Counted from the stretch's first letter, positions 8,047 through 13,514 are shown. The stretch is DNA of 13,588 bases from a bacterium (GCA_030698965.1 JAUYLM010000036.1:1-13588), one strand, 5' to 3'. Notes: generated by a model not told the origin, from the sequence alone. Program-made: numbers and translations.

Positions 8047-8096
8047 GATAATATCTCATTTCCAACCACTACAATTAACTGTAGTGACTACAACAG
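8047..8096. repeat. Dyad repeat, copy 1
   Basis: A 50-bp unit beginning GATAAT and ending ACAACAG. Its core at 8067-8086 is an inverted repeat CACTACA-6 nt-TGTAGTG. The second copy lies exactly 80 bp away (core to core). The similarity extends outside the dyad (GATAAT, TTTCC, AACAG), so the whole unit is duplicated, not only a palindrome. Confidence 0.7.
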
Positions 8097-8128
8097 AAAT
8101 ATCACCCTGAGGCAATCTTGACGATAGA

Positions 8129-8176
8129 GATAATTCGTTTCCCAGACACTACAGCTAACTGTAGTGCTGAGAACAG
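8129..8176. repeat. Dyad repeat, copy 2
   Basis: A 48-bp imperfect copy of the unit at 8047. Its core at 8147-8166 is a better dyad, CACTACAG-CTAA-CTGTAGTG, with 8-bp perfect arms and a 4-nt loop. Differences from copy 1 fall mainly between the conserved blocks. It could be an RNA hairpin or a dimeric repressor operator. Confidence 0.7.
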
Positions 8177-8301
8177 GATACACGGGAAAGTAAAGGTATA
8201 AAAAGTTCATGCGCAGCCTCTCTGAGAGAGACTACGCGTGGATTGAATTAGGCAGAAGATGGGGTTATGCCGACGCACCCCCGAGCGCTGATTCCACAAA
8301 A

Positions 8302-8330
8302 AACATATCATCAAACTACTATTATGTCAA
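8302..8330 (-). promoter_or_regulatory. Strong leftward promoter with no gene downstream
   Basis: Read leftward: a perfect TTGACA (8330-8325), a 17-bp spacer and TATGTT (8307-8302). It is the most canonical -35 and spacing in the window, yet it faces a region without an ORF. This is the main support for a non-coding RNA there. Confidence 0.5.
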
Positions 8331-8353
8331 GTTGTTTCGTCCTGTATTCTATA

Positions 8354-8359
8354 TATAAT
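8354..8359 (+). promoter_or_regulatory. groES -10 box (leaderless type)
   Basis: A perfect TATAAT lies 8 bases before the groES ATG. The best -35 is a poor TTGTTT at 8332-8337 (16-bp spacer). No CIRCE element (TTAGCACTC-N9-GAGTGCTAA) was found upstream, so HrcA control is not supported. Confidence 0.45.
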
Positions 8360-8367
8360 GAAAGCCT

Positions 8368-8715
8368 ATGAAAACATCCAAAAAAAATACAGCAAAACCA
8401 GCAAAGAAAATATTACAAGAATTCAAGGTCAAGCCGTTAGCAGACAGAGTTTTGATAAAAGAAGACAGTGAAAGCAAGGAAGAAAAAACAGCTTCCGGCA
8501 TCATCATTCCCGTCTCAGCTCAGGAGGACAAAGGAGGAAAAAGAGGAAAAGTTGTGGCTGTGGGAGAAGGAAGGACAGAAGAAGGAAGACTGTTACCTGT
8601 TTCTGTACGCGTTGGAGATATTGTCCTTTTCCAATGGGGAGACAAGATAAAGGTGGACAATGAGGAATATTACATTGTTAAAGAATCAGAAATATTAGCA
8701 GTCATAAAAAAATAA
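8368..8715 (+). CDS. groES: Co-chaperonin GroES
   Basis: Lid of the GroEL folding chamber, 115 aa against about 95 in most bacteria. The family begins at about residue 20 with VKPLADRVLIKEDSESKE. Next come the mobile-loop region SKEEKTASGIIIPVSAQEDK, then RGKVVAVGEG and VRVGDIVLFQWGD, and finally EYYIVKESEILAVIKK. The first ~18 residues (MKTSKKNTAKPAKKILQE) are a Lys-rich extension absent from the standard protein. The start at 8368 is supported by the -10 box 8 bases upstream. Its stop is 3 bp before groEL, so the two form the usual bicistronic operon. Confidence 0.96.
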   Translation: MKTSKKNTAKPAKKILQEFKVKPLADRVLIKEDSESKEEKTASGIIIPVSAQEDKGGKRGKVVAVGEGRTEEGRLLPVSVRVGDIVLFQWGDKIKVDNEEYYIVKESEILAVIKK

Positions 8716-8718
8716 TTC

Positions 8719-10368
8719 ATGTCAAAAGTAATACTCTACAATGAAGACGCGCGAAAGGCCCTAAAGAAAGGCGTAGATGCGGTGGCTGACGCAGTGAAAA
8801 TCACCATCGGACCTCGCGGGAGAAATGTCGTATTAGATAAAGGATACGGCTCTCCTACTATTACAAATGACGGAGTCTCTATTGCCAAGGAAATAAATCT
8901 CAGGGATAAATTTGAGAACATGGGAGCGGAGATCATAAAGGAAGTGGCTACAAAAACCAACGATCTTGCCGGAGACGGCACGACTACTTCCGTAGTCTTG
9001 ACCCAGGCGATTGTAGCAGAAGGCATGAAGCATACGACAATGGGGGTAAATGCCATGGGCGTGAAATTTGGAATCGAAGCGGCTTCGAAAGATGTCATTG
9101 CCGCTCTTCATTCCATAGCCAAGCCTATTAAGACAGATGAAGAGATCCGACAAGTGGCGACCATATCGGCGGAATCAGTCGACTTGGGGATGATCATCGC
9201 CGATACTATAAAAAAAGTCGGTAAGGACGGTGTCGTGACGGTAGAAGAATCGCAAACTATCGGTTTGGAATCTGAAGTCGTAGAAGGAATAGAATTTGAT
9301 AAAGGATATATCTCTCCTTACATGGTTACGAATGCCGAGAGAATGGAAGCAGAATATTCTGATCCTGCCATTTTGATTACAGACAAGAAGATATCATCTA
9401 TAAAAGAAGTCCTGCCTCTGCTTGAAAAATTAGCCCAGTCCGGAAAAAAAGAACTTGTCATAATAGCTGACGACGTAGACGGCGAGGCGCTGACGACTTT
9501 TCTTGTGAATAAGCTTAGGGGAGGCTTCAATGTCTTGGCGGTCAAAGCTCCCGGCTATGGCGATAAGAAAAAGGACATGCTGGAGGATATCGCTGTGACC
9601 GTAGGAGCCACTGTCATTTCCGAAGAAGTCGGAATCAAATTTGAAAACGCCGATATTTCCATTCTAGGAAAGGCGCGGAAGGTTATTTCTACAAAGGACA
9701 ACACTGTCATCGTCGGAGGAAAAGGAAAAAAGAGTCTCATAGACGAAAGAGTGGCGCAGATAAAGAGCCAAGTTCAGAATACTGATTCAAAGTATGATAA
9801 AGAAAAATTGGAAGAGAGGATCGCCAAGCTTTCAGGAGGAGTGGCTGTCATAAGGGTTGGAGCCGCTACGGAGACTGAGATGAAATATTTGAAGCTGAAA
9901 ATAGAGGACGCTGTGAATGCCACAAAGGCGGCTATTGATGAGGGAATCGTAGTCGGCGGGGGGGTAGCCTACATAAAAGCCGCCGCTAAAATCCAGGAGG
10001 ATAGGGCAAGAGATTCGTCGAAGAAGCCGACCACAAAAGAGTTCGAGCTCGGCTATCAGATCGTTCTCAAAGCCCTGGAGGCTCCATTGAGGCAGATAGC
10101 CATAAACGCGGGAAAAGATGACGGTTCAGTAATTATTGAAAAAATAAAGAGTGCCAAAGGGAATAGCGGTTATGACGCTCTGAAGGATGAGATGGTGGCG
10201 GATATGCTAGTAGCGGGAATCGTAGATCCGGTTAAAGTCACCCGTTTGGGAGTTCAGAATGCCTGCTCGGCGGCTTCCATACTTCTGACTACGGAAGTCG
10301 CGGTAGCTGAAGAGCCTAAGGAAGAAAAATCCGCTTCTTCGGCTGGAATGGGAGGGATGGAATATTAG
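8719..10368 (+). CDS. groEL: Chaperonin GroEL
   Basis: ATP-driven protein-folding chamber, 549 aa, full length. The equatorial ATP-binding residues are present: GPRGRNV (about 31-37), NDG (about 50-52), GDGTTT (85-90, with Asp86), the catalytic Asp397 in IEDAV and GGGVAY. The apical domain (about 190-375) is of normal size and contains EGIEFDKGYISPYM. The C-terminus ends in a short GMGGMEY tail instead of the long GGM repeat of E. coli. It starts 3 bp after groES with no Shine-Dalgarno motif, so translation is probably coupled to groES. Confidence 0.98.
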   Translation: MSKVILYNEDARKALKKGVDAVADAVKITIGPRGRNVVLDKGYGSPTITNDGVSIAKEINLRDKFENMGAEIIKEVATKTNDLAGDGTTTSVVLTQAIVAEGMKHTTMGVNAMGVKFGIEAASKDVIAALHSIAKPIKTDEEIRQVATISAESVDLGMIIADTIKKVGKDGVVTVEESQTIGLESEVVEGIEFDKGYISPYMVTNAERMEAEYSDPAILITDKKISSIKEVLPLLEKLAQSGKKELVIIADDVDGEALTTFLVNKLRGGFNVLAVKAPGYGDKKKDMLEDIAVTVGATVISEEVGIKFENADISILGKARKVISTKDNTVIVGGKGKKSLIDERVAQIKSQVQNTDSKYDKEKLEERIAKLSGGVAVIRVGAATETEMKYLKLKIEDAVNATKAAIDEGIVVGGGVAYIKAAAKIQEDRARDSSKKPTTKEFELGYQIVLKALEAPLRQIAINAGKDDGSVIIEKIKSAKGNSGYDALKDEMVADMLVAGIVDPVKVTRLGVQNACSAASILLTTEVAVAEEPKEEKSASSAGMGGMEY

Positions 10369-10377
10369 GATAATCCG

Positions 10378-10386
10378 TGCTATAAT
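10378..10386 (+). promoter_or_regulatory. Possible extended -10 promoter after groEL
   Basis: TGCTATAAT is an extended -10 just after the groEL stop. It would start a transcript near 10393 with a leader of about 39 bases. The leader contains the small dyad CTTAA-GTA-TTAAG. A weaker TAACAT lies 6 bases before the next ATG (10432) and could serve as a leaderless alternative. Confidence 0.4.
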
Positions 10387-10431
10387 ACTTAAGTATTAAG
10401 GAAATTAGGCAGAATAATTTAACATTTTAAA

Positions 10432-11106
10432 ATGAAAAAACCAATCGCAATTGTAATAGTTTTGGTGATACTTGGAGGCATAGTGTGGTCTTTTGGACCA
10501 GGCAAGAAGGACGGCGTTCCTGATGCTTCCGGTATTGCCACCAGCACTACCGTTTCTACATCGGTCAGCGAGACGACAAAAGTATCGGACAAGCTATCTT
10601 CTTACAAAAATGAAGAGCTTGGTTTTTCCATAAAGTATCCTTCATCCTGGGATATCGGAGATTCCAATACAGGAGCTATGTTCGTCGTTTCTACGGGAAA
10701 GTCAGATACCAACACCATCAGAAAACTTGAATCAAAAATTACAATAGCTTCTGGAAAGTGCTCTTTCCCTCCAGTAACTACTATTAAAGAGCGAAGCACG
10801 ATGAAAAGCGGAGATCTATCCTTCAATATGATTTCAATGTCCAACCTTGTTCAGGGAACCGACTACTTTGACAGGATGTATTCTCTTCAGAGCGGAGGAG
10901 TATGTTATATATTCAGTTTATCTTCTGTGGCTGTAAGTCCCGCAAGCAAGGGACTTAAGGGATCAGAGGCAACACAGGTTGCGAACAACAACAAGGCAAT
11001 AATCGATACGGCTGATCAGGCATTTACGGCAATGGTCAAGACTTTCACTTATGTTGTCGGACCTCAGGGTAAGGATGAGGCGCAGGTTGTCCCTATAAAG
11101 AATTAG
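10432..11106 (+). CDS. Membrane-anchored protein with PsbP-like signature, function unknown
   Basis: 224 aa. An N-terminal membrane segment or signal anchor (about 4-21, IAIVIVLVILGGIVWSF) is followed by a Ser/Thr/Gly-rich linker (about 25-55). A globular domain follows, starting with the motif NEELGFSIKYPSSWDI, which is characteristic of PsbP/DcrB-like extracytoplasmic domains. Two Cys residues (in SGKCSFPP and GGVCYIF) could form a disulfide outside the membrane. There is no lipobox. The protein is probably exported and tethered on the outer face. The gene lies between groEL and tRNA-Ser, with only 6 bp between its stop and the tRNA. Nothing indicates a substrate or partner. Confidence 0.8.
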   Translation: MKKPIAIVIVLVILGGIVWSFGPGKKDGVPDASGIATSTTVSTSVSETTKVSDKLSSYKNEELGFSIKYPSSWDIGDSNTGAMFVVSTGKSDTNTIRKLESKITIASGKCSFPPVTTIKERSTMKSGDLSFNMISMSNLVQGTDYFDRMYSLQSGGVCYIFSLSSVAVSPASKGLKGSEATQVANNNKAIIDTADQAFTAMVKTFTYVVGPQGKDEAQVVPIKN

Positions 11107-11112
11107 GGAGCA

Positions 11113-11197
11113 GGAGGGTTCGCATAGCGGTCTAGTGCACGTTGTTGGAAACGACGCGTGGGGAAACCCACCAGGAGTTCGAATCTCCTACCCTCCG
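11113..11197 (+). tRNA. tRNA-Ser (anticodon GGA)
   Basis: Class II tRNA of 85 nt. The acceptor arms GGAGGGT (11113-11119) and ACCCTCC (11190-11196) pair, followed by the discriminator G. The D-stem is GCA/TGC. The anticodon stem CGTTG/CGACG closes a TTGGAAA loop, giving anticodon GGA, which reads UCC and UCU. The variable arm GTGGG-GAAA-CCCAC is long, as expected for serine. The T-arm is AGGAG-TTCGAAT-CTCCT. CCA is not encoded and must be added by a nucleotidyltransferase. The tRNA begins 6 bp after the preceding CDS, and its last 10 bp overlap the recombinase ORF, marking it as a likely integration locus. Confidence 0.95.
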
Positions 11198-12756
11198 CAA
11201 TTTCGCGAAAAAGTGAAAGTCGCAGAATTCGCAAAAAATGGAGAAGGAATCGCAGAATGTGGAGGGCGGGGCGGAATTCCCCCCTGAAACCCCCCATCCG
11301 CCACGCCCGCACCGTGTCTTATTTTTGAGGGGAATTTGGGGAAGAATGCGAAAGGAAAACCGGGAGTGAAAGTGAAAATGCGGTTGAGGACGAGTGGGTT
11401 CGAACCGATTTTTTTGAAAAACTCACGGAGTTTAAGTGGATCAGAACTTTTCGCCAAAATAGTGGTTTGTTTACAGTCGTTAAAGAATTTTACGACTGGT
11501 TCGAACCGAATTGTTGCAGATTGTTCGAAAGCACTGAGTTTGTCCTTCAAAGTGTGTTTTTCGAGCATCAGCTTGTTCTTCGTTTCCTGGTATTCAGGAA
11601 GTGTCAGAGCGTTTTCAAGATATGCGGTCATAAGTTTGTCTAGCTTCGTGTCAATTACAGTAACTTCACTTGTTACTTTTTGAATCTGCAAATTTATAGC
11701 TTTTTCACTTTCAGATTTTTCTTTTTCAACTTCGGCGATAAGCCAGTCAGCCACATCATCAGCTAGCGAGTATTTTTTCAGTTCAGATTGTATCTGTGAA
11801 GTAATAATTTCCTCGCGAACATATTTCTGCAAACATGCACCTTTTCTCTTTGTGCATCGCAGATAGTTATGACCTTTTTGCTGTTCGGTGGTGATGAAGC
11901 AACCACATTCTCCGCAGTGGAAAAATCCTCGGTAAGCGTATGGTAGTAGCTCTTTGGTTTTCGGCTTGCTTTTTCTGGTCATAACTTCTTGCACATCGTC
12001 AAAAAGTTTCTTTGAAATGATTGCGGGATGTTTTCCTTCATAAAACTCACCGCCATAGCGGATGATCCCGTAGTAAAAGGGATTTTTAAGGAGATATTGG
12101 TAATTGGAGATGGACAAGAGTCCATCTCCTGTACCTTTCAGTCCGAGATCATTGATTTTCTGGCGAACTTGAGCAAAAGTAAAATCGCCAGTGGCGTATG
12201 CCTCAAAAGTTTTTATTACGAGTAGAGATTTTACTGGATCAACGATAATGCTTTTGACAATTTTGTCATTCAAGTATCCCAACGGTGCCTTTTGAGGCCA
12301 GATGCCGTTTTTGAGTTTTTGTCGATGCCCACGTTTGATATTTTCTGATAGGTTATCTACATAATATTTGCTTTGACCAAAGGAAATTGAGAGCATAAAT
12401 TTACCCTGTGGAGTAGCATCAAACCAAAAGGTTGGAAACTTGAGATCGGTAATGGTGCCGGTGTCTACGAGGTAAATGATCTTCCCACCATCCACTGAGT
12501 TGCGAGCGAGCCTGTCAGGGTGCCAAGCTAAAATGCCGGAGGCTTCACCCCTCTCAATCCGAGCTATCATTTCAGCGAAAATAGGTCTACCAGGGACTTT
12601 GGCAGTTTGTTTCTCTACGAAAGTATCGACAACATCGATCTTCTCCTTTTTGGCGAGCTCGCGCAGTTCCGCGAGCTGATCAGGCAAGCTTCTAATCTGA
12701 TGGTCTTTGTCATCAGTAGATTTTCTGGCATAAATAAAATATTTCTTGTCGCTCAT
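11188..12756 (-). CDS. Large serine recombinase / site-specific integrase
   Basis: A 522-aa recombinase that cuts and rejoins DNA through a 5'-phosphoserine link. The resolvase domain (about 1-150) has the nucleophile Ser13 in YARKST and the Arg-rich active-site motif DRLARN (81-86). The Recombinase domain follows (about 155-260, with GIWPQKAPLGY). A zinc ribbon uses Cys281, Cys284, Cys301 and Cys308, and there is a coiled coil at about 345-415. Residues about 456-516 lie within the left inverted repeat. The tail after about residue 478 is Gly/Pro-rich (GGFQGGIPPRPP) and looks like readthrough into non-coding repeat DNA. The TAG stop lies inside the 3' end of tRNA-Ser. The start at 12756 is 6 bases after an extended -10. 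Whether it integrates, excises or inverts DNA is not shown by sequence alone. Confidence 0.93.
   Translation of the reverse strand: MSDKKYFIYARKSTDDKDHQIRSLPDQLAELRELAKKEKIDVVDTFVEKQTAKVPGRPIFAEMIARIERGEASGILAWHPDRLARNSVDGGKIIYLVDTGTITDLKFPTFWFDATPQGKFMLSISFGQSKYYVDNLSENIKRGHRQKLKNGIWPQKAPLGYLNDKIVKSIIVDPVKSLLVIKTFEAYATGDFTFAQVRQKINDLGLKGTGDGLLSISNYQYLLKNPFYYGIIRYGGEFYEGKHPAIISKKLFDDVQEVMTRKSKPKTKELLPYAYRGFFHCGECGCFITTEQQKGHNYLRCTKRKGACLQKYVREEIITSQIQSELKKYSLADDVADWLIAEVEKEKSESEKAINLQIQKVTSEVTVIDTKLDKLMTAYLENALTLPEYQETKNKLMLEKHTLKDKLSAFEQSATIRFEPVVKFFNDCKQTTILAKSSDPLKLREFFKKIGSNPLVLNRIFTFTPGFPFAFFPKFPSKIRHGAGVADGGFQGGIPPRPPHSAIPSPFFANSATFTFSRNCGG
11208..11391. repeat. Long inverted repeat, left copy (IR-L)
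   Basis: A 184-bp sequence that recurs in inverted orientation at 13064-13247, with no gaps and 10 mismatches in my manual alignment (about 95%). It starts 10 bp after the tRNA. Its centre contains a GC-rich dyad (GGGCGGGGCGG with CCGCCACGCCC, one mismatch) whose loop holds two runs of six C. Weaker similarity continues about 14 bp inward. It encodes the recombinase C-terminus on the minus strand. Confidence 0.92.
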
Positions 12757-12762
12757 GCATGT

Positions 12763-12788
12763 ATTTTACCAAATTTTTGTTAAGTCAA
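12763..12788 (-). promoter_or_regulatory. Recombinase promoter with possible operator
   Basis: Read leftward: TTGACT (12788-12783), a 14-bp spacer, then the extended -10 TGGTAAAAT (hexamer 12768-12763). Six bases separate it from the ATG, so the start is leaderless type. The -35 spacing is short, so the extended -10 may dominate. An inverted repeat ACCAAA (12768-12773) / TTTGGT (12796-12801) brackets the -35 and could bind a regulator. Confidence 0.45.
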
Positions 12789-12831
12789 GAAATATTTTGG
12801 TGTATAAACAGTTAACAACTGCATTTTCATC

Positions 12832-12856
12832 GAGAAGCGGTCGACTTTCGCTTCTC
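12832..12856. repeat. Hairpin, 8-bp perfect arms
   Basis: GAGAAGCG (12832-12839) and CGCTTCTC (12849-12856) are perfect complements around a 9-nt loop containing TCGAC. No T-run follows on either strand, so it is not a typical terminator. Confidence 0.7.
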
Positions 12857-12879
12857 TAGCTAAAGTTTGTTCACGCCTA

Positions 12880-12958
12880 GCACATATCTGTATGGCGGAC
12901 GCGCCCCACGGTTGCGAATAGCAACGGTGGGAAGCGCGGGAGCCGTTCTGGTATGTGC
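12880..12958. repeat. 79-nt extended hairpin, candidate structured RNA or recombination site
   Basis: An almost continuous foldback. The outer stem is GCACATA (12880-12886) with TATGTGC (12952-12958). A 7x7 zone follows with G-C, C-G, A-U and G-U pairs separated by U-U mismatches. Next come GGC/GCC (12894-12896 with 12942-12944) and a symmetric GGA/GGA internal loop. The inner stems are CGCGC/GCGCG (12900-12904 with 12934-12938), a two-A bulge, CCCAC/GTGGG, one G-G mismatch and GTTGC/GCAAC closing a GAATA loop. The pairing is too long to be chance. It has no poly-T tail and I do not recognise the family. Confidence 0.75.
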
Positions 12959-12982
12959 GTAGGGCATGTCACTGACTCTGTG

Positions 12983-13003
12983 GAAGCGGAAGTGGGCCGC
13001 TTC
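12983..13003. repeat. Hairpin, 7-bp perfect arms
   Basis: GAAGCGG (12983-12989) and CCGCTTC (12997-13003) pair around a 7-nt loop (AAGTGGG). Its arm shares AGCG-type sequence with the hairpin at 12832. No T-run follows. Confidence 0.65.
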
Positions 13004-13030
13004 GAGCATTGTGATTTGTATTTGTGATGA

Positions 13031-13303
13031 AAAGAAGAAGTCAAAGGAGGTGAGAAGCCTCTGGTCCTCAACCGCATTTTCACTTTCACTCCCCGTTTTC
13101 CTTTCGCATTCGTCCCCAAAATCCCAGAAAAAATAAGACAGGGAGCGGGCGGGGCGGAAGGGGGGTTTCAGGGGGGAATTCCGCCCCGCCCTCCACATTC
13201 TGCGATTCCTTCTCCATTTTTTGCGAATTCTGCGACTTTCACTTTTTTGCGGCAGTTTTTACTTGAAGTTCGAACTTGGTTTTCTGAAAATCATCAAAAT
13301 TAG
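13031..13303 (+). pseudogene. Inverted fragment of recombinase C-terminus with alternative tail
   Basis: A plus-strand frame open from just after a TGA pair (13025-13030) to TAG at 13301-13303, with no usable start. It reads KPLVLNRIFTFTP and continues through the same Gly/Pro-rich segment as the recombinase C-terminus (GGFQGGIPPRPP, PFFANSATFTF). It then diverges into LRQFLLEVRTWFSENHQN. It corresponds to recombinase residues from about 453 on, in inverted orientation. It is either a dead remnant or a stored alternative 3' end that joins the recombinase after inversion. Confidence 0.7.
13064..13247. repeat. Long inverted repeat, right copy (IR-R)
   Basis: Reverse-complement partner of 11208-11391. 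Here the internal GC dyad is perfect (GGGCGGGGCGG with CCGCCCCGCCC), and its loop carries two runs of six G. The 1672 bp between the copies holds most of the recombinase gene and the hairpin cluster. No clear short target duplication flanks the outer ends. Confidence 0.92.
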
Positions 13304-13310
13304 GAAGTCA

Positions 13311-13353
13311 GGCGGCACGGCAGGAGGGGTGTGGGGAGGAATGCCGTGCCGCC
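13311..13353. repeat. 12-bp perfect inverted repeat with G-tract loop
   Basis: GGCGGCACGGCA (13311-13322) and TGCCGTGCCGCC (13342-13353) are perfect complements around a 19-nt purine-rich loop with four G runs (GG, GGGG, GGGG, GG). A T-rich stretch begins about 10 bases after the stem (13363 on), so weak rightward termination is possible but the spacing is poor. The loop could form a two-layer G-quadruplex. Confidence 0.75.
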
Positions 13354-13399
13354 TTCCTACTGTTTCTTTATTTTTTCCGTCATGCCCTTTGTGGTGCTC

Positions 13400-13448
13400 G
13401 GACGATGCGGAAGCTCGTAAGTGTGGGGCGAGCTGTTTCCGCACGTCC
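13400..13448. repeat. Compound hairpin, about 16 bp paired
   Basis: GGAC (13400-13403) pairs with GTCC (13445-13448), TGCGGAA (13406-13412) with TTCCGCA (13437-13443), and GCTCG (13413-13417) with CGAGC (13429-13433). An 11-nt loop and small bulges interrupt the pairing. It lies 67 bp before the RhuM-like start and has no T-run. Confidence 0.7.
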
Positions 13449-13501
13449 TCGCGGGGATTAAATTGGTATGGTCATTTTAATTTATGTAAAAAATGTTAAA
13501 A

Positions 13502-13507
13502 TATAAT
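13502..13507 (+). promoter_or_regulatory. -10 box of the RhuM-like gene (leaderless type)
   Basis: A perfect TATAAT ends 7 bases before the ATG at 13515. No good -35 is visible. It follows the same arrangement as other starts in the window. Confidence 0.45.
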
Positions 13508-13514
13508 TACTTTT

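Larger units (their letters stand above)
7960..8295 (-). ncRNA. Candidate structured non-coding RNA, family not recognised
   Basis: This 489-bp gap between divergent genes (7879-8367) holds no credible ORF. A near-consensus leftward promoter (8330-8302) predicts an RNA starting near 8295. Its 5' part can close a stem between GUGGA (at the 5' end) and UCCAC (near 8238), with a GGGG/CCCC hairpin inside. A strong hairpin follows near 8210-8236 (CTCTC/GAGAG core), then two CACTACA/TGTAGTG dyad hairpins, and a GGCA/TGCC stem near 8011-8040. The 3' end is not defined because no clear intrinsic terminator is visible. I looked for tmRNA, RNase P RNA, SRP RNA and 6S RNA signatures and found none that hold. 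The RNA could also be read from the plus strand, or the elements could act as DNA sites. Confidence 0.35.
12757..13063. other. Hairpin-rich non-coding stretch upstream of the recombinase
   Basis: About 300 bp between the recombinase start and the right inverted repeat. No ORF here looks real; the open minus-strand frames are short and low in family-like content. It holds the recombinase promoter and three perfect or near-perfect hairpins, listed separately. If the repeats recombine, this stretch inverts together with the recombinase gene. Confidence 0.6.
13304..13514. other. Non-coding stretch before the RhuM-like gene
   Basis: About 210 bp without a credible ORF. It contains the two hairpins at 13311 and 13400 and then turns AT-rich toward the promoter of the next gene. 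Confidence 0.55.

Noticed and set aside
8047..8176. CRISPR array
   Set aside because: Only two imperfect dyad units and one intervening stretch, with no cas genes and no further repeats.
7960..8300. tmRNA, suggested by a CATGTCGCGATGCCGAGG stretch near 8025-8042
   Set aside because: The short likeness to a conserved 5' tmRNA segment is not matched by a tRNA-like T-arm, a CCA end or a tag reading frame on either strand.
8090..8367. CIRCE/HrcA operator upstream of groES
   Set aside because: The dyads present (CACTACA/TGTAGTG) do not match TTAGCACTC-N9-GAGTGCTAA and lie more than 200 bp from groES.
10388..10400. Terminator after groEL at the CTTAA-GTA-TTAAG dyad
   Set aside because: Five AT-rich pairs with a 3-nt loop and no T-run are too weak for an intrinsic terminator.
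11391..11406. tRNA T-arm-like GTGGGTTCGAACC inside the recombinase gene
   Set aside because: The stem does not pair as a T-arm and no other tRNA arms surround it. It is a short palindrome in coding sequence.
12860..13198. Minus-strand ORFs of 112 and 80 aa
   Set aside because: They run antisense through the hairpins and the right inverted repeat, have biased composition and resemble no protein family.
13311..13375. Rho-independent terminator at the 12-bp stem
   Set aside because: The loop is 19 nt and the T-rich stretch starts about 10 bases after the stem, so it does not fit the standard form. Kept as an inverted repeat only.
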